Source of the DNA: Pseudidiomarina planktonica | GTDB lineage: Bacteria; Pseudomonadota; Gammaproteobacteria; Enterobacterales; Alteromonadaceae | DNA length: 64,000 nucleotides | Assembly: GCF_900177775.1 (NCBI RefSeq) | Contig: NZ_FXWH01000001.1 | Location: 1,612,001-1,676,000 of the forward strand | Direction: 5' to 3' | Shown here: piece after piece, positions 8,758-18,455 of the stretch | Layout of the letters: the number at the start of each line of letters is the position of its first letter | Numbering within the stretch: the first letter of the stretch is position 1 | Translations under genes and position numbers: made by a program | The notes under the pieces: generated by a model | Seen by the model: only the letters and a program-made list of their open reading frames with translations | The model's database searches: none | What the model was told of the DNA's origin: nothing

Positions 8758-9813
8758 GTGAGCGACCAAAAACCTTCTCTGAGCTATAAAGATGCAGGCG
8801 TTGATATTGATGCCGGAAATGCACTGGTAGAGCGTATAAAAGGTGTTACTAAGCGCACGGCGCGCCCTGAAGTTATGGGTGGTCTGGGTGGCTTTGGCGC
8901 ATTATGTGAATTGCCAACCAAATATAAGCACCCGGTGCTGGTATCTGGTACCGACGGCGTCGGCACCAAGTTACGTTTAGCCATTGACCTGCAAAAACAC
9001 GATACCGTGGGTATTGATTTGGTTGCCATGTGCGTAAACGACTTGATTGTGCAAGGCGCTGAACCTCTGTTCTTCCTGGATTACTACGCTACCGGCAAGC
9101 TGGATGTTGATGTTGCGGCCGACGTAGTTACCGGTATTGGCGCAGGCTGTGAACAAGCCGGCTGTGCCTTAATTGGTGGTGAAACTGCAGAAATGCCGGG
9201 CATGTATCAGCATGGTGATTACGACATCGCTGGTTTTTGTGTCGGCGTTGTAGAAAAAGAAAACATTATTGACGGCACCAAAGTAGCGGCCGGTGATGCT
9301 TTAATTGCATTGGCCTCTAGTGGTCCACACTCGAATGGCTTTTCATTAATCCGCAAGATTATTGAAGTAAGCAGTGCCGATGTACAAGCTGAATTCCATG
9401 GTAAGAGCCTGGCTGAGCATTTGTTAGAGCCTACGCGTATTTATGTGAAGTCAGTGCTGAAACTGCTTGAAACTGTTCCTGTGCATGCAATTTCGCACAT
9501 TACCGGTGGCGGTTTCTGGGAGAACATCCCGCGCGTATTACCTGCCAACACTAAAGCCGTAATCGACGGCAATAGCTGGGACTGGCCGGTAATTTTTGAC
9601 TGGTTGCGTGAGAACGGCAACGTAAGTACTCGCGAAATGTACCGTACTTTCAATTGTGGCGTTGGTTTGGTTATTGCCCTACCAAAAGACCAAGTTGATG
9701 AAGCACTGAAAATTCTGAACGCCGAAGGCGAAGACGCCTGGTTAATTGGCCACATTGAAAGTGCCGCCGACGACGAAGCTCAGGTAGATATTCGCGCGGA
9801 CGAAACTTGCTAA
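8758..9813 (+). CDS. purM: Phosphoribosylformylglycinamidine cyclo-ligase (AIR synthetase)
   Basis: The fifth step of purine synthesis: ATP-driven closure of FGAM to aminoimidazole ribonucleotide. The protein has 351 residues, close to the usual size. It shows the family landmarks [13 protein letters not shown] at the start, [34 protein letters not shown], and [11 protein letters not shown]. The start is GTG at 8758 with GAGG upstream; no ATG fits. Its stop overlaps the purN start in TAATG, so the two are translationally coupled. Confidence 0.97.
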   Translation: MSDQKPSLSYKDAGVDIDAGNALVERIKGVTKRTARPEVMGGLGGFGALCELPTKYKHPVLVSGTDGVGTKLRLAIDLQKHDTVGIDLVAMCVNDLIVQGAEPLFFLDYYATGKLDVDVAADVVTGIGAGCEQAGCALIGGETAEMPGMYQHGDYDIAGFCVGVVEKENIIDGTKVAAGDALIALASSGPHSNGFSLIRKIIEVSSADVQAEFHGKSLAEHLLEPTRIYVKSVLKLLETVPVHAISHITGGGFWENIPRVLPANTKAVIDGNSWDWPVIFDWLRENGNVSTREMYRTFNCGVGLVIALPKDQVDEALKILNAEGEDAWLIGHIESAADDEAQVDIRADETC

Positions 9814-10478
9814 TGCCAGATCAGCAAAACGCACAGCAGAAAAAACGTATTGTTGCGCTAATCAGCGGCTCAGGCACCAACATGATGGCGCTGCATCGCG
9901 CCTGTGAAGCTGGTTACATAAATGGCGAACTGGTTGGTGTTATTGCTAACAAGGAATCTGCCGGCGGTTTAGCCAAGGCTGAAGCCGAAGGTATTTCCAC
10001 AGCAGTGTTGTCGCACAAAGATTTCGCCGAGCGTGAAACCTACGACGTGCAACTGCAGGCGTTAATTGAAACCTATCAGCCAGACCTGATTGTGCTGGCG
10101 GGTTTTATGCGTATTTTAACGCAGCCAATTACACAGCATTTTGCGGGTCGCATGCTGAACATACACCCTTCGCTGTTACCAAAATACAAAGGTATTAACA
10201 CCCACCAGCGAGCCCTGGATGCCGGTGATACCGAGCATGGTGTGAGTGTGCATTTCGTAACCGAAGAGTTAGATGGCGGTCCGGTAGTTCTGCAAGCTAA
10301 AATTCCGGTGTTTGAAGACGACACCGCAGCCGATTTACAGGAACGTATTCACGAGCAGGAATACCGTATTTATCCGCTGGTATGTCAGTGGTTTTGTGCT
10401 GACCGCCTGCGCTTAACCGCCCAAGGTGCCATGTTAGACGGCGAACTGCTTGGCTCGCAGGGGTATGCTACCGACTAA
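9813..10478 (+). CDS. purN: Phosphoribosylglycinamide formyltransferase (GART)
   Basis: Transfers a formyl group from 10-formyl-THF to GAR, the third step of purine synthesis. It has 221 residues when started at the ATG at 9813, which shares its A with the purM stop. A TTG six bases earlier is less likely. Seen: the nucleotide loop LISGSGTNMMAL and the folate/catalytic stretch LNIHPSLLPKYKGINTH with the catalytic N and H, then HFVTEELDGGPVV. It forms an operon with purM and converges on the DUF3108 gene with nine bases between them and no terminator. Confidence 0.97.
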   Translation: MPDQQNAQQKKRIVALISGSGTNMMALHRACEAGYINGELVGVIANKESAGGLAKAEAEGISTAVLSHKDFAERETYDVQLQALIETYQPDLIVLAGFMRILTQPITQHFAGRMLNIHPSLLPKYKGINTHQRALDAGDTEHGVSVHFVTEELDGGPVVLQAKIPVFEDDTAADLQERIHEQEYRIYPLVCQWFCADRLRLTAQGAMLDGELLGSQGYATD

Positions 10479-10487
10479 GCTCGAAAG

Positions 10488-11276
10488 CTATTGCGCAGTC
10501 GTTTCATAATTTTTAAGCTCAAGGGTGGCGGTTTCGTCGCCATCTTTGGCTTGATACATACGCACTAAGTTGTAGTTTAACTCTGGTGCAAACCAGTAGT
10601 CAGTAACTCGCGAACTGTTTTCTCGTACCCGCTCCACCACAATAGTTTCGAGCGTGCCGTAGGGTAACTGAACTTCCTTTTTGCTCTTCCAGCGAAACTT
10701 CAGGGTGTCATCGGCGCCCTTCTCGTCTACCACGTTATATTGCCATTCGCGGGTTTTACTATCGGCTTTATCCGCTTGCGCAACGTCGCGCTGTAATTGC
10801 ACCAAGGCACTGGCTTCATCCAGTCTGTTTGCGTTCCACTCTAGCCCTACCGCCTTGTCATTGGCCTGATTTACCAACCGCTGCTGATCGTAATCAAAGC
10901 GCGCCGCAAAGCTCTTGTCCGAACCTGTGCCCGTACGTGAATAGCTAAAAACCAATGGCTGAACTCTATTGTCTTTCAGCTTGAACTCACTGTTAAAAGT
11001 GCGCTTATCCGATAAAAACAACCAGGAAATGTCGGTCATCATAGTGAGCTTATAGGCGTCATTTTTCGTAGTTTGTAGAGTACGCACGGCATGGCCGTAG
11101 TCAGAGCCGCCTCTGGTAACCACGTAGTCAGCTTTAAAGGGCGTTAAATCGGACTGCTCAACCTTGTCATGCGTGGCTGCCGCAGGCATTGCCGTAGCCA
11201 TCATAAAACCGGCCACTACGCATAAATTCGCGAGCTTTGTGAATTGGGTACCGATGCCTTTTGGGGCTAGAAACAT
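10488..11276 (-). CDS. DUF3108 periplasmic protein
   Basis: 262 residues with a signal peptide (LANLCVVAGFMMATAMPAAA, cut near AAA-THD). The mature part is beta-rich and matches the DUF3108 pattern: FKADYVVTRGG at the start, an LFLSDKRTFNSEF strand, FSYSRTGTGSDKSF, and ERVRENSSRVTDYWFAPELNYNLVRM near the end (quoted in parts). DUF3108 proteins often sit next to purMN in Alteromonadales and their function is not settled. GAGG nine bases before the ATG at 11276 supports the start. Confidence 0.85.
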   Translation of the reverse strand: MFLAPKGIGTQFTKLANLCVVAGFMMATAMPAAATHDKVEQSDLTPFKADYVVTRGGSDYGHAVRTLQTTKNDAYKLTMMTDISWLFLSDKRTFNSEFKLKDNRVQPLVFSYSRTGTGSDKSFAARFDYDQQRLVNQANDKAVGLEWNANRLDEASALVQLQRDVAQADKADSKTREWQYNVVDEKGADDTLKFRWKSKKEVQLPYGTLETIVVERVRENSSRVTDYWFAPELNYNLVRMYQAKDGDETATLELKNYETTAQ

Positions 11277-11393
11277 ATCTACAAACCTCTGTTTTTATAA
11301 CTAATTTTAGAATAGCGCTTCAGCTTAGTAGGCACAAGCGCGGTGCACAAAGCGCAACTGGCTACACAAGTTGACACTTGCTAGCTGTAAAAA

Positions 11394-11411
11394 TTCAAAC
11401 GCGCGTTCAAA
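11394..11411. promoter_or_regulatory. PsrA-like site upstream of fadE
   Basis: TTCAAACGCGCGTTCAAA contains the core palindrome AACGCGCGTT. The left half matches the CAAAC-N4-GTT form known for PsrA, a TetR-type regulator of fatty-acid oxidation in Alteromonadales and Pseudomonas. The right half is imperfect (GTTCA rather than GTTTG). It lies just upstream of the fadE promoter. Confidence 0.45.
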
Positions 11412-11417
11412 TTTACC

Positions 11418-11444
11418 TTGAATTTGCCCTTTATTTGCTATAAT
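11418..11444 (+). promoter_or_regulatory. fadE promoter
   Basis: A perfect extended -10, TGCTATAAT, has its hexamer at 11439-11444. A -35-like TTGAAT lies at 11418-11423 with a short 15-bp spacer, so the extended -10 is probably the main contact. The predicted start is near 11451. Confidence 0.6.
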
Positions 11445-11461
11445 TTGGTCGCATAAATTTT

Positions 11462-11478
11462 ACTGGTCAGACCTCTAA
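11462..11478. promoter_or_regulatory. FadR operator in the fadE leader
   Basis: ACTGGTCAGACCTCTAA closely follows the E. coli FadR consensus (TGGTCNGACC core). It begins about 11 bp downstream of the predicted start, which is a repressor position. Long-chain acyl-CoA would release FadR and induce fadE. Confidence 0.75.
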
Positions 11479-11522
11479 CTCGGTTATAGGTTAGATGACA
11501 GGTTGAAGTACGGAGTACAACT

Positions 11523-13973
11523 ATGAGTATCACACTTTGGATTATTGCCAGCCTTTTAGTGCTAGGCGTTTTAATGTATCAGCGCGCATCGCTGCTGCTT
11601 ACCAGTGCCGCACTGGTAGGTTTATTTGCTGTTGGCCAATGGGCAGGCATTGTTGGTCCTGTACTTTGGGTTCTGTTAGCACTGGTTCTGATTCCACTGA
11701 ACCTGGCGCCACTGCGTACCAGCCTGTTAACAAAACCACTGCTGAAAATGTACCGCAGCGTAATGCCGGAAATGTCGACCACTGAAAAAGACGCTATCGA
11801 TGCCGGTACCGTTTGGTGGGAAGGCGAGCTGTTCCGTGGTGCACCAGACTGGAAAAAGCTGCACAGCATTAAAAAGTCTGAACTTTCTGCTGAAGAGCAG
11901 GCGTTCCTGGACGGCCCGGTAGAAGAAGTTTGTAAAATGTGTAACGACTGGGAAATCACCCACTCGTTAGCAGACATGCCTCCGGAAATGTGGCAGTACC
12001 TGAAAGACAATAAATTCTTCGCCATGATCATCAAGAAAGAATATGGCGGTTTAGAATTCAGTGCTTATGCACAGTCACGTGTACTACAGAAGCTTGCTGG
12101 TGTAAGTACGGTACTGGCCAGTACCGTTGGCGTACCTAACTCATTAGGTCCGGGTGAGCTGTTACAGCACTACGGTACTGACGAACAGAAAAACTACTAC
12201 CTGCCGCGCCTAGCGAAAGGTGAAGAAGTGCCTTGTTTTGCCCTGACCAGCCCTGAAGCTGGCTCTGATGCCGGCGCTATTCCAGACACTGGCGTAGTGT
12301 GCAAAGGCGAGTGGGAAGGCAAAGAAATTGTTGGTATTAAGCTGAACTTCAACAAGCGTTATATCACTCTGGCACCCGTTGCTACGGTAATTGGTCTGGC
12401 GTTCAAACTGAACGATCCGGACGGCTTGCTGGGCGACACTAAAGAACTTGGTATTACTGCTGCGTTAATTCCACGCGACACCAAAGGCATGGAAATTGGC
12501 CGTCGCCACTTCCCGCTGAACGTGCCATTTATGAATGGCCCGATTCGTGGTGAAGACGTATTCGTACCACTTGATTTCATTATCGGTGGCGAGAAAATGG
12601 CCGGTAAAGGCTGGCGTATGCTGGTTGAGTGTTTGTCGGTTGGTCGTGCTATTACCCTACCTTCAAACAGTGCTGGTGGTATCAAATCTATCGCGCTGGC
12701 TACCGGTGCCTACTCGCGCATTCGTCGCCAGTTCAAATTGCCAATTGGTAAAATGGAAGGCGTTGAAGAAGCCATGGCACGCATTGGCGGTAATGCTTAC
12801 CTGATGGACGCAGTAACTTCATTGTCTACCACAGGTATCGATTTAGGCGAGAAACCTTCGGTCATTTCGGCAATTGCTAAATACCACATGACTGAGAAAT
12901 TACGTCAGTGCATGGACGATGCTATGGACATTCATGGTGGTAAAGGTATTTGCTTAGGTCCGAACAACTATTTAGGTCGTGGCTATCAGGGCGTTCCTGT
13001 TGCTATTACCGTGGAAGGTGCAAACATTCTGACCCGTAGCATGATGATTTATGGTCAGGGTGCTATTCGCTGCCATCCATATGTACTGGAAGAAATGGAA
13101 GCCTCAGCTGATCACAGCGCGGCTGGCCTGAAACGCTTTGATAAAGCTATTTTCGGTCACATTGGCTTTGCCATGAGCAACTTTGTCCGTTCACTGTTCT
13201 TAGGTTTAGGTGGTCACCGCTTGAGTGCTTCACCTTACAGTGACAGCACCAAAGTGTACTACCAGCAAATGAACCGTTTCAGCTCAAACCTGGCGTTGTT
13301 GTCTGACGTTGCGATGGGCGTGTTAGGTGGTTCACTGAAGCGTAAAGAGCGTATTTCAGCGCGTTTAGGCGATATGCTGAGCTACCTGTACTTAGCTTCT
13401 GCCACGCTGAAGCGTTTCGAAGATGAAGGTCGTTTAAAAGAAGACTTGTCGCTGCTGCGCTGGGGTGTTGAAGATTCACTGTATAAGTTGCAGGAATCAC
13501 AACTGGCCCTGCTGGACAACTTCGGCGGCGTTGGCAAAGTAATGAAAGTTATCATGTATCCGTTTGGCCGTATTGCCAAGCAACCAAGCGATAAAACCGA
13601 CCACAAAGTAGCGCGCATGCTAATGCAACCGAACGAAACCCGTTCACGCTTAGGTGCCGGTCAGTTTGTGGCTCCGGAAGGTCAGTTTGGTTTCCTTGAG
13701 CAAACTCTGGTTGATATTATTGCGGCAGAGCCGTTGTATGACCGTGTTTGTAAAGCAGCGAAGCAACGTCTGCCATTTACCCAACTGCACAAAGTTGCAG
13801 CCAAAGGTAAAGAGCTTGGCGTACTGAGCGATGACGAAGTAGCACTGCTGGAACGCGCTGAGCAAGGTCGCCTGAAAGTAATTAACGTAGACGACTTTGA
13901 CCATGCTGAACTGATGGCGGGCGAGGCTGCTCGTAACTATCAGAAGAAAGCTAAAACCAGCGAAGCGGCATAG
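11523..13973 (+). CDS. fadE: Long-chain acyl-CoA dehydrogenase
   Basis: First step of fatty-acid beta-oxidation: FAD-linked formation of trans-2-enoyl-CoA. The 816-residue protein has the FadE plan. Two or three hydrophobic N-terminal segments (about 1-70) should anchor it to the inner membrane. The acyl-CoA dehydrogenase domains follow, with [14 protein letters not shown] and the [18 protein letters not shown] stretch. A long C-terminal DUF1974-type extension starts near 520. Control is visible upstream as a PsrA-like site, an extended -10 and a FadR operator. It is a single-gene unit ending at a strong terminator. Confidence 0.97.
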   Translation: MSITLWIIASLLVLGVLMYQRASLLLTSAALVGLFAVGQWAGIVGPVLWVLLALVLIPLNLAPLRTSLLTKPLLKMYRSVMPEMSTTEKDAIDAGTVWWEGELFRGAPDWKKLHSIKKSELSAEEQAFLDGPVEEVCKMCNDWEITHSLADMPPEMWQYLKDNKFFAMIIKKEYGGLEFSAYAQSRVLQKLAGVSTVLASTVGVPNSLGPGELLQHYGTDEQKNYYLPRLAKGEEVPCFALTSPEAGSDAGAIPDTGVVCKGEWEGKEIVGIKLNFNKRYITLAPVATVIGLAFKLNDPDGLLGDTKELGITAALIPRDTKGMEIGRRHFPLNVPFMNGPIRGEDVFVPLDFIIGGEKMAGKGWRMLVECLSVGRAITLPSNSAGGIKSIALATGAYSRIRRQFKLPIGKMEGVEEAMARIGGNAYLMDAVTSLSTTGIDLGEKPSVISAIAKYHMTEKLRQCMDDAMDIHGGKGICLGPNNYLGRGYQGVPVAITVEGANILTRSMMIYGQGAIRCHPYVLEEMEASADHSAAGLKRFDKAIFGHIGFAMSNFVRSLFLGLGGHRLSASPYSDSTKVYYQQMNRFSSNLALLSDVAMGVLGGSLKRKERISARLGDMLSYLYLASATLKRFEDEGRLKEDLSLLRWGVEDSLYKLQESQLALLDNFGGVGKVMKVIMYPFGRIAKQPSDKTDHKVARMLMQPNETRSRLGAGQFVAPEGQFGFLEQTLVDIIAAEPLYDRVCKAAKQRLPFTQLHKVAAKGKELGVLSDDEVALLERAEQGRLKVINVDDFDHAELMAGEAARNYQKKAKTSEAA

Positions 13974-14000
13974 TTACCACTTCCTAAATTCGTAAAAATT

Positions 14001-14030
14001 AAAACGGCGCCCTGTGGCGCCGTTTTTTTT
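14001..14030 (+). terminator. fadE terminator
   Basis: A perfect 11-bp stem (aaaacggcgcc / ggcgccgtttt) with loop ctgt, followed by a run of eight Ts. Confidence 0.92.
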
Positions 14031-14087
14031 CGTGTACAATCCATCGCTTCTTATAACAATAAATACGCTATCAGGAGTTCGTGCTGC

Positions 14088-15656
14088 ATGACGCATCCTT
14101 CGAATACGACGACCAAGCGCGGTGCTTTTACCCGCTTTCTCGATACGGTCGAATGGCTGGGTAATTTATTACCCCACCCTATTACTCTGTTCGCCATTTT
14201 CTGTTTACTGATTATTATTGGCAGCGGCATTGCCGGCTACTTTGGTTTAAGCGCACAAGATCCACGCCCGGGCGGCGGCATTATTGAAGCCGTTAGCTTA
14301 ATGAATGCCGAAGGCTTGCAACGCATAGTTACCAGCCTGGTCACTAACTTCACCGGCTTTACACCGCTGGGTACCGTATTGGTGGCCTTGTTGGGTGTTG
14401 GTATTGCCGAACGTTCAGGCTTGTTGTCTGCCGCTATGCGCGGCCTGGTGATGAACGCACACCCACGTGCGGTTACCGTAGCCGTGGTATTCGCCGGGGT
14501 TATTTCTAATACGGCAGCCGAGCTTGGTTATGTCGTGTTGGTGCCGCTTTCCGCCATGATCTTCCATTCGTTAGGGCGTCACCCGTTAGCTGGTTTGGCG
14601 GCGGCCTTTGCCGGTGTTTCAGCCGGCTACAGCGCCAACCTGTTAATTGGTACCGTTGACCCCTTACTGGCCGGTATTACCACCAAAGCAGCCAACTTAA
14701 TTGATCCGGACTACTTGGTTGGTGCTGAAGCTAACTGGTATTTCATGGCTATAAGTACTTTCTTAATTGCCATTATGGGTACCGTGGTTACCGAAAAAAT
14801 TGTAGAGCCTAAGCTGGGTAAATATGACCCTAGTGAAGCCAGCATTGATTTAGAAGAGCAAAAAATTGAATCACTAACCAAGCTGGAAAAACGCGGCATG
14901 ATTGGTGCCGGTATCAGCTTTCTTGTGCTAGCTATTTTGCTTGCGTTCACCATAGTGCCTGAATGGGGTATTCTGCGTAATCCTGAAACGGGTGAAGTTA
15001 GAAACTCACCGTTCTTAAAGGGCATTGTCGCCTTTATCTTTATTACCTTCGCGATTCCTGGCTTTGTGTACGGCTGGATAACCGGCGTTATGAAAACCGA
15101 CCGTGACGTAATTGATGCCATGTCGAACAGCATGAGCACCATGGGCATGTACATAGTGCTGGTGTTCTTTGCAGCACAGTTTGTGGCCTTTTTCGGCTGG
15201 ACTAACTTCGGTAGTATTTTCGCGGTAAAAGGTGCCGAATTCCTAACCAGCGCTGGCCTGACCGGCCCGGTGGTATTCGTACTCTTTATTGCCATGTGTG
15301 CTTTTGTGAATCTGATGCTGGGCTCTGCTTCAGCCCAGTGGGCCATTACCGCACCAATTTTTGTGCCTATGCTCATGATTATCGGCTACTCGCCGGAAGT
15401 TATTCAGGTGGCTTATCGGATTGGTGACTCAACCACCAACATTATTACGCCCATGATGAGTTACTTCGGGTTAATTTTGGCGGTGGCCGTGCGCTATAAG
15501 AAAGATCTTGGTATTGGTACCTTAATTGCCACCATGCTGCCCTACAGTATTGTGTTTATGCTGGGCTGGAGCGCGCTGTTCTTTATCTGGGTATTTGGCT
15601 TTGATATGCCAGTTGGTATAAACGCCCCTACCTACTACCCTGCGGTAACCCCCTAA
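14088..15656 (+). CDS. AbgT-family transporter 1
   Basis: An inner-membrane protein of 522 residues with the many-helix, two-hairpin plan of AbgT/MtrF. E. coli AbgT imports p-aminobenzoyl-glutamate; MtrF and YdaH were reported as proton-driven sulfonamide or folate-catabolite exporters. Seen: the N-terminal VEWLGNLLPHPITLF, GVGIAERSGLLSA, the first hairpin region with VISNTAAELGYVVLVPL, LAAAFAGVSAGYSANLL, and the second half with LGSASAQWAITAPIFVPML and YRIGDSTTNIITPMM. A paralogue lies at 24564. The coding end and stop form a 9-bp hairpin (15638-15646 / 15656-15664) with no U-tract. Substrate and direction cannot be read from sequence. Confidence 0.93.
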   Translation: MTHPSNTTTKRGAFTRFLDTVEWLGNLLPHPITLFAIFCLLIIIGSGIAGYFGLSAQDPRPGGGIIEAVSLMNAEGLQRIVTSLVTNFTGFTPLGTVLVALLGVGIAERSGLLSAAMRGLVMNAHPRAVTVAVVFAGVISNTAAELGYVVLVPLSAMIFHSLGRHPLAGLAAAFAGVSAGYSANLLIGTVDPLLAGITTKAANLIDPDYLVGAEANWYFMAISTFLIAIMGTVVTEKIVEPKLGKYDPSEASIDLEEQKIESLTKLEKRGMIGAGISFLVLAILLAFTIVPEWGILRNPETGEVRNSPFLKGIVAFIFITFAIPGFVYGWITGVMKTDRDVIDAMSNSMSTMGMYIVLVFFAAQFVAFFGWTNFGSIFAVKGAEFLTSAGLTGPVVFVLFIAMCAFVNLMLGSASAQWAITAPIFVPMLMIIGYSPEVIQVAYRIGDSTTNIITPMMSYFGLILAVAVRYKKDLGIGTLIATMLPYSIVFMLGWSALFFIWVFGFDMPVGINAPTYYPAVTP

Positions 15657-15690
15657 CCGCAGGGCACACGTCAAACTAACCCTAATGGCC

Positions 15691-15728
15691 CCACTGTGGT
15701 ATACTGCCGACCAGATGTACCACAGTGG
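15691..15728. promoter_or_regulatory. Helicase promoter flanked by paired CCACWGTGG palindromes
   Basis: Two elements form a perfect 11-bp inverted repeat: ccactgtggta (15691-15701) and taccacagtgg (15718-15728). Each arm also contains its own 9-bp palindrome, CCAC-W-GTGG, with centres 29 bp apart. An extended -10 (TGGTATACT, hexamer 15700-15705) overlaps the left site. Transcription should then start near 15712, between the two sites. The layout suggests a regulator binding both sides of the start. Confidence 0.55.
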
Positions 15729-15758
15729 TTCCTCCTTTTTATAAATTCCCGGAGTTTC

Positions 15759-17087
15759 ATGTCTTCAGAACAAACTACCAGCTCTTTTAACGAGTTGGGT
15801 CTTAACGATGCTATTTTACGTGCCGTCACCGAGTGCGGTTACACCACCCCGACCCCAGTTCAGCAACAGGCAATTCCTGTGGTTCTGGCCGGGCACGACT
15901 TGTTGGCCGGCGCGCAAACCGGTACTGGTAAAACCGCTGGTTTTACCCTGCCACTGCTGCATAAATTAAGCGCTCAGAAGCCTGCCGGTAAGCCCGCCAT
16001 ACGCGCGCTTATTTTAACACCGACCCGTGAACTGGCCGCACAGGTTGAAGACAACCTGAACACTTACGCTAAATACACCGGTTTAAAATCACTGGTTATT
16101 TTTGGTGGCGTTGGTATTAATCCGCAAATCGACAAGTTACGTCGTGGCGTTGATATTCTGGTAGCTACCCCAGGCCGTTTGCTTGACCATTGCCGTCAGG
16201 GCACGCTGGATTTAAGCAAAGTTGAAGTATTAGTATTGGATGAAGCCGACCGCATGCTCGACATGGGCTTTATTCACGACATTAAGAAAGTGCTGAAGCT
16301 GGTTCCGGCAAAACGCCAAACCTTGCTGTTCTCGGCCACTTTCTCGGACGAAATTAAGGCACTGTCAAAGCAATTCCTGACCGAACCTAAACATATTGAA
16401 GTTGCCCGCCGTAACGCCACTGCTGATCGCATTGAACAGCGCGTGTTCCCGGTAGACAAAAAGCGTAAGCGTGAGTTACTAAGCTACTTAATTGGTAGCC
16501 GCAACTGGCGTCAGGTGCTGGTATTTACCCGTACCAAACACGGTGCTAACCGGTTGGCTACCCAGCTAACTGACGATGGCCTGCCGGCGCTTGCGATTCA
16601 TGGCAATAAAAGCCAGGCCGCGCGTACCAAGGCATTGGCGCAGTTTAAAGCTGGCAAGCTACGCGTATTGGTAGCTACCGACATTGCTGCACGTGGTATT
16701 GATATTGATGAGCTTCCACACGTGGTGAACTATGAGTTGCCGCAGGTTGCTGAAGATTACGTGCACCGTATTGGTCGTACTGGCCGTGCCGGTAGCGAAG
16801 GTGAAGCTATTTCACTGGTTTGTATAGACGAGCATAAACTGCTGCGTGATATCGAACGCGTTACCAAAAACAAAATACCTGAAGAACTTGTACCCGGCTA
16901 TGAAGTGGATCCGAGCATTAAAGCCGAACCACTACAAAATGGCCGTGGCCAACGTAGTCAAGGTGGTGGTCAGGGTCGCAATCAGTCAGGCCGTGGTGGT
17001 AACGCCGGTCGTGCTGGCGGCGGTCAACGTCGTGACTCTCAGAACTCGCGCTCAGGCGCAGGTTCCGGGCGTCGCAACAGCCGATAA
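15759..17087 (+). CDS. rhlE: DEAD-box RNA helicase, RhlE type
   Basis: ATP-dependent RNA unwinding, likely in ribosome assembly or RNA turnover at low temperature. 442 residues from the ATG at 15759, which has GGAG five bases upstream. An upstream in-frame GTG (15696) would lie ahead of the predicted transcription start, so I reject it. Motifs in order: Q motif ([10 protein letters not shown]), [39 protein letters not shown] and [10 protein letters not shown]. The last 45 or so residues are a Gly/Arg/Gln-rich basic tail typical of RhlE proteins. The 3' end overlaps the convergent efflux gene by 49 bp. Confidence 0.93.
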   Translation: MSSEQTTSSFNELGLNDAILRAVTECGYTTPTPVQQQAIPVVLAGHDLLAGAQTGTGKTAGFTLPLLHKLSAQKPAGKPAIRALILTPTRELAAQVEDNLNTYAKYTGLKSLVIFGGVGINPQIDKLRRGVDILVATPGRLLDHCRQGTLDLSKVEVLVLDEADRMLDMGFIHDIKKVLKLVPAKRQTLLFSATFSDEIKALSKQFLTEPKHIEVARRNATADRIEQRVFPVDKKRKRELLSYLIGSRNWRQVLVFTRTKHGANRLATQLTDDGLPALAIHGNKSQAARTKALAQFKAGKLRVLVATDIAARGIDIDELPHVVNYELPQVAEDYVHRIGRTGRAGSEGEAISLVCIDEHKLLRDIERVTKNKIPEELVPGYEVDPSIKAEPLQNGRGQRSQGGGQGRNQSGRGGNAGRAGGGQRRDSQNSRSGAGSGRRNSR

Positions 17088-18250
17088 ACGGTTACCGCTA
17101 CCAAACCGCAGCTACCCATCACCATCAACATGGCATGGTGATGGTGCTGCCCTACTACATTCACTGCTGCCGACACTAACCCGGCAATTAAAAACTGCAA
17201 GCTGCCGGTAACGGCCGACGCCGAACCCGCGCGCTCTGCTTGCTCAGCCAGGGCTCCCGCCATGGCATTTGGAAACACCATTCCCAGCGTACTGATATAC
17301 AAAAATATCGGAATCACCACAGCCCAAAAACCTAAACTGTAAGCGCCGCTAAACCATAAGCCAATGGATATGAATGCCAGCAATGGCAGCGATTTATTCA
17401 AAATAGTACGGGCCGTGTAGCGCTGCACCAACCAGCCGTTTAGCTGCGCCATGCCAATAATACCTACGGCGTTCGCACCAAATAACCAGCTGTAATAAGT
17501 AGGACTTAGGCCAAAGTGATCAATAAACAACAACGGCGATGCGGTAATGTAAGCGAACAAACCTGCCTGCGAAATTCCGCCGGTTAACGAATAGCGCAGG
17601 AATGCCGGATCTTTCAGTACGCCCCAATAGGTGGTTAAACTGCCGCTAATACGCACTGCTACGTCGGGCGCCCGGGTTTCCGGAAGCACTTTATGAATGG
17701 TAATTAAGCACGCCACACCCAGTGCCGCCACAATTAGAAATATGGCCTGCCAGCCAAATAGCATGGTGATGTAAGCACCCATTAATGGCGCCAGTATTGG
17801 TGCTATGCCCATTACCAGAATCAGGAACGAAAATACCCGCGCTGAAGCTTGCGGCGTATACAAGTCTCGCACCATAGCCCGCGCTATGACCAGCCCCGCA
17901 CAAGCACCAATGGCTTGCACAAAGCGTAACACCACCAGGGTTTCTAAGTTCGGCGCATAGGCACAGGCCAGCGAACTGATAATGTAAATAACCAAACCAA
18001 AATACAGTGGTGGTTTCCGACCAAAGCGGTCGGAAACTGTGCCGTACAGCAACTGGCCAATGAATAGTCCGAAGAAAAACGCCGTAAGCGATAACTCAAC
18101 ACCGCTGGAATCCGTTTGATAGGTTTGCGCAATATCGTTAAAAGCTGGCAAGTACATGTCAATAGAAAGCGGGCCGAACGCCGTTAGCATAGCCAGCAAT
18201 ACTACGACTAAATCAAATCTGGCGTGCTCGGATACCGGTGGATTCTGCAT
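17039..18250 (-). CDS. Bcr/CflA-family MFS drug efflux transporter
   Basis: A 12-helix proton antiporter of the DHA1 group, 403 residues, with substrates such as bicyclomycin or chloramphenicol in relatives. Seen: [14 protein letters not shown] in helix 1, [19 protein letters not shown] (motif A loop), [21 protein letters not shown] and [12 protein letters not shown] choose the ATG at 18250. A TTG at 18304 would add 18 residues, but a clear extended -10 (TGGTATAAT, complement of 18306-18311) puts the transcription start near 18299, downstream of that TTG. The C-terminal 16 codons overlap the convergent helicase gene, and no terminator separates them. Confidence 0.92.
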   Translation of the reverse strand: MQNPPVSEHARFDLVVVLLAMLTAFGPLSIDMYLPAFNDIAQTYQTDSSGVELSLTAFFFGLFIGQLLYGTVSDRFGRKPPLYFGLVIYIISSLACAYAPNLETLVVLRFVQAIGACAGLVIARAMVRDLYTPQASARVFSFLILVMGIAPILAPLMGAYITMLFGWQAIFLIVAALGVACLITIHKVLPETRAPDVAVRISGSLTTYWGVLKDPAFLRYSLTGGISQAGLFAYITASPLLFIDHFGLSPTYYSWLFGANAVGIIGMAQLNGWLVQRYTARTILNKSLPLLAFISIGLWFSGAYSLGFWAVVIPIFLYISTLGMVFPNAMAGALAEQAERAGSASAVTGSLQFLIAGLVSAAVNVVGQHHHHAMLMVMGSCGLVAVTVYRLLRRPEPAPEREF

Positions 18251-18305
18251 TCTTTGAACGGCCTTTGTTTTGGGTGGAGCCTGCTGGCTGTTGATTATGG
18301 GCAAA

Positions 18306-18311
18306 ATTATA
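18306..18311 (-). promoter_or_regulatory. Extended -10 of the Bcr/CflA gene
   Basis: On the minus strand TGGTATAAT gives a perfect hexamer with the TG extension. The predicted start near 18299 leaves a leader of about 50 nt before the ATG at 18250. No strong -35 is visible. Confidence 0.55.
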
Positions 18312-18455
18312 CCACAGCGTTATTTTTATATGGACATCTAAACGTCCAATTGTTAATCTTGATTTGCCGCCGATTTAAATAAGCAACTTGCGGGCGGGAT
18401 ACAAATACGGCTAAAGCGCGCCAATGGGCGCGAACCTCAAATTCACGGAGTTCGT

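Noticed and set aside
14711-15376. A long open frame (about 220 codons) antisense to AbgT transporter 1
   Set aside because: It has low-complexity, basic, membrane-free sequence and mirrors the codon pattern of the real gene. No ribosome site or homology is visible.
15696-15758. Longer N-terminus for the RNA helicase from the GTG at 15696
   Set aside because: It lies at or before the predicted transcription start and runs through the palindromic region. The ATG at 15759 has a GGAG site.
18251-18304. TTG start at 18304 for the Bcr/CflA gene
   Set aside because: The extended -10 at 18306-18311 places the start of transcription downstream of this codon.
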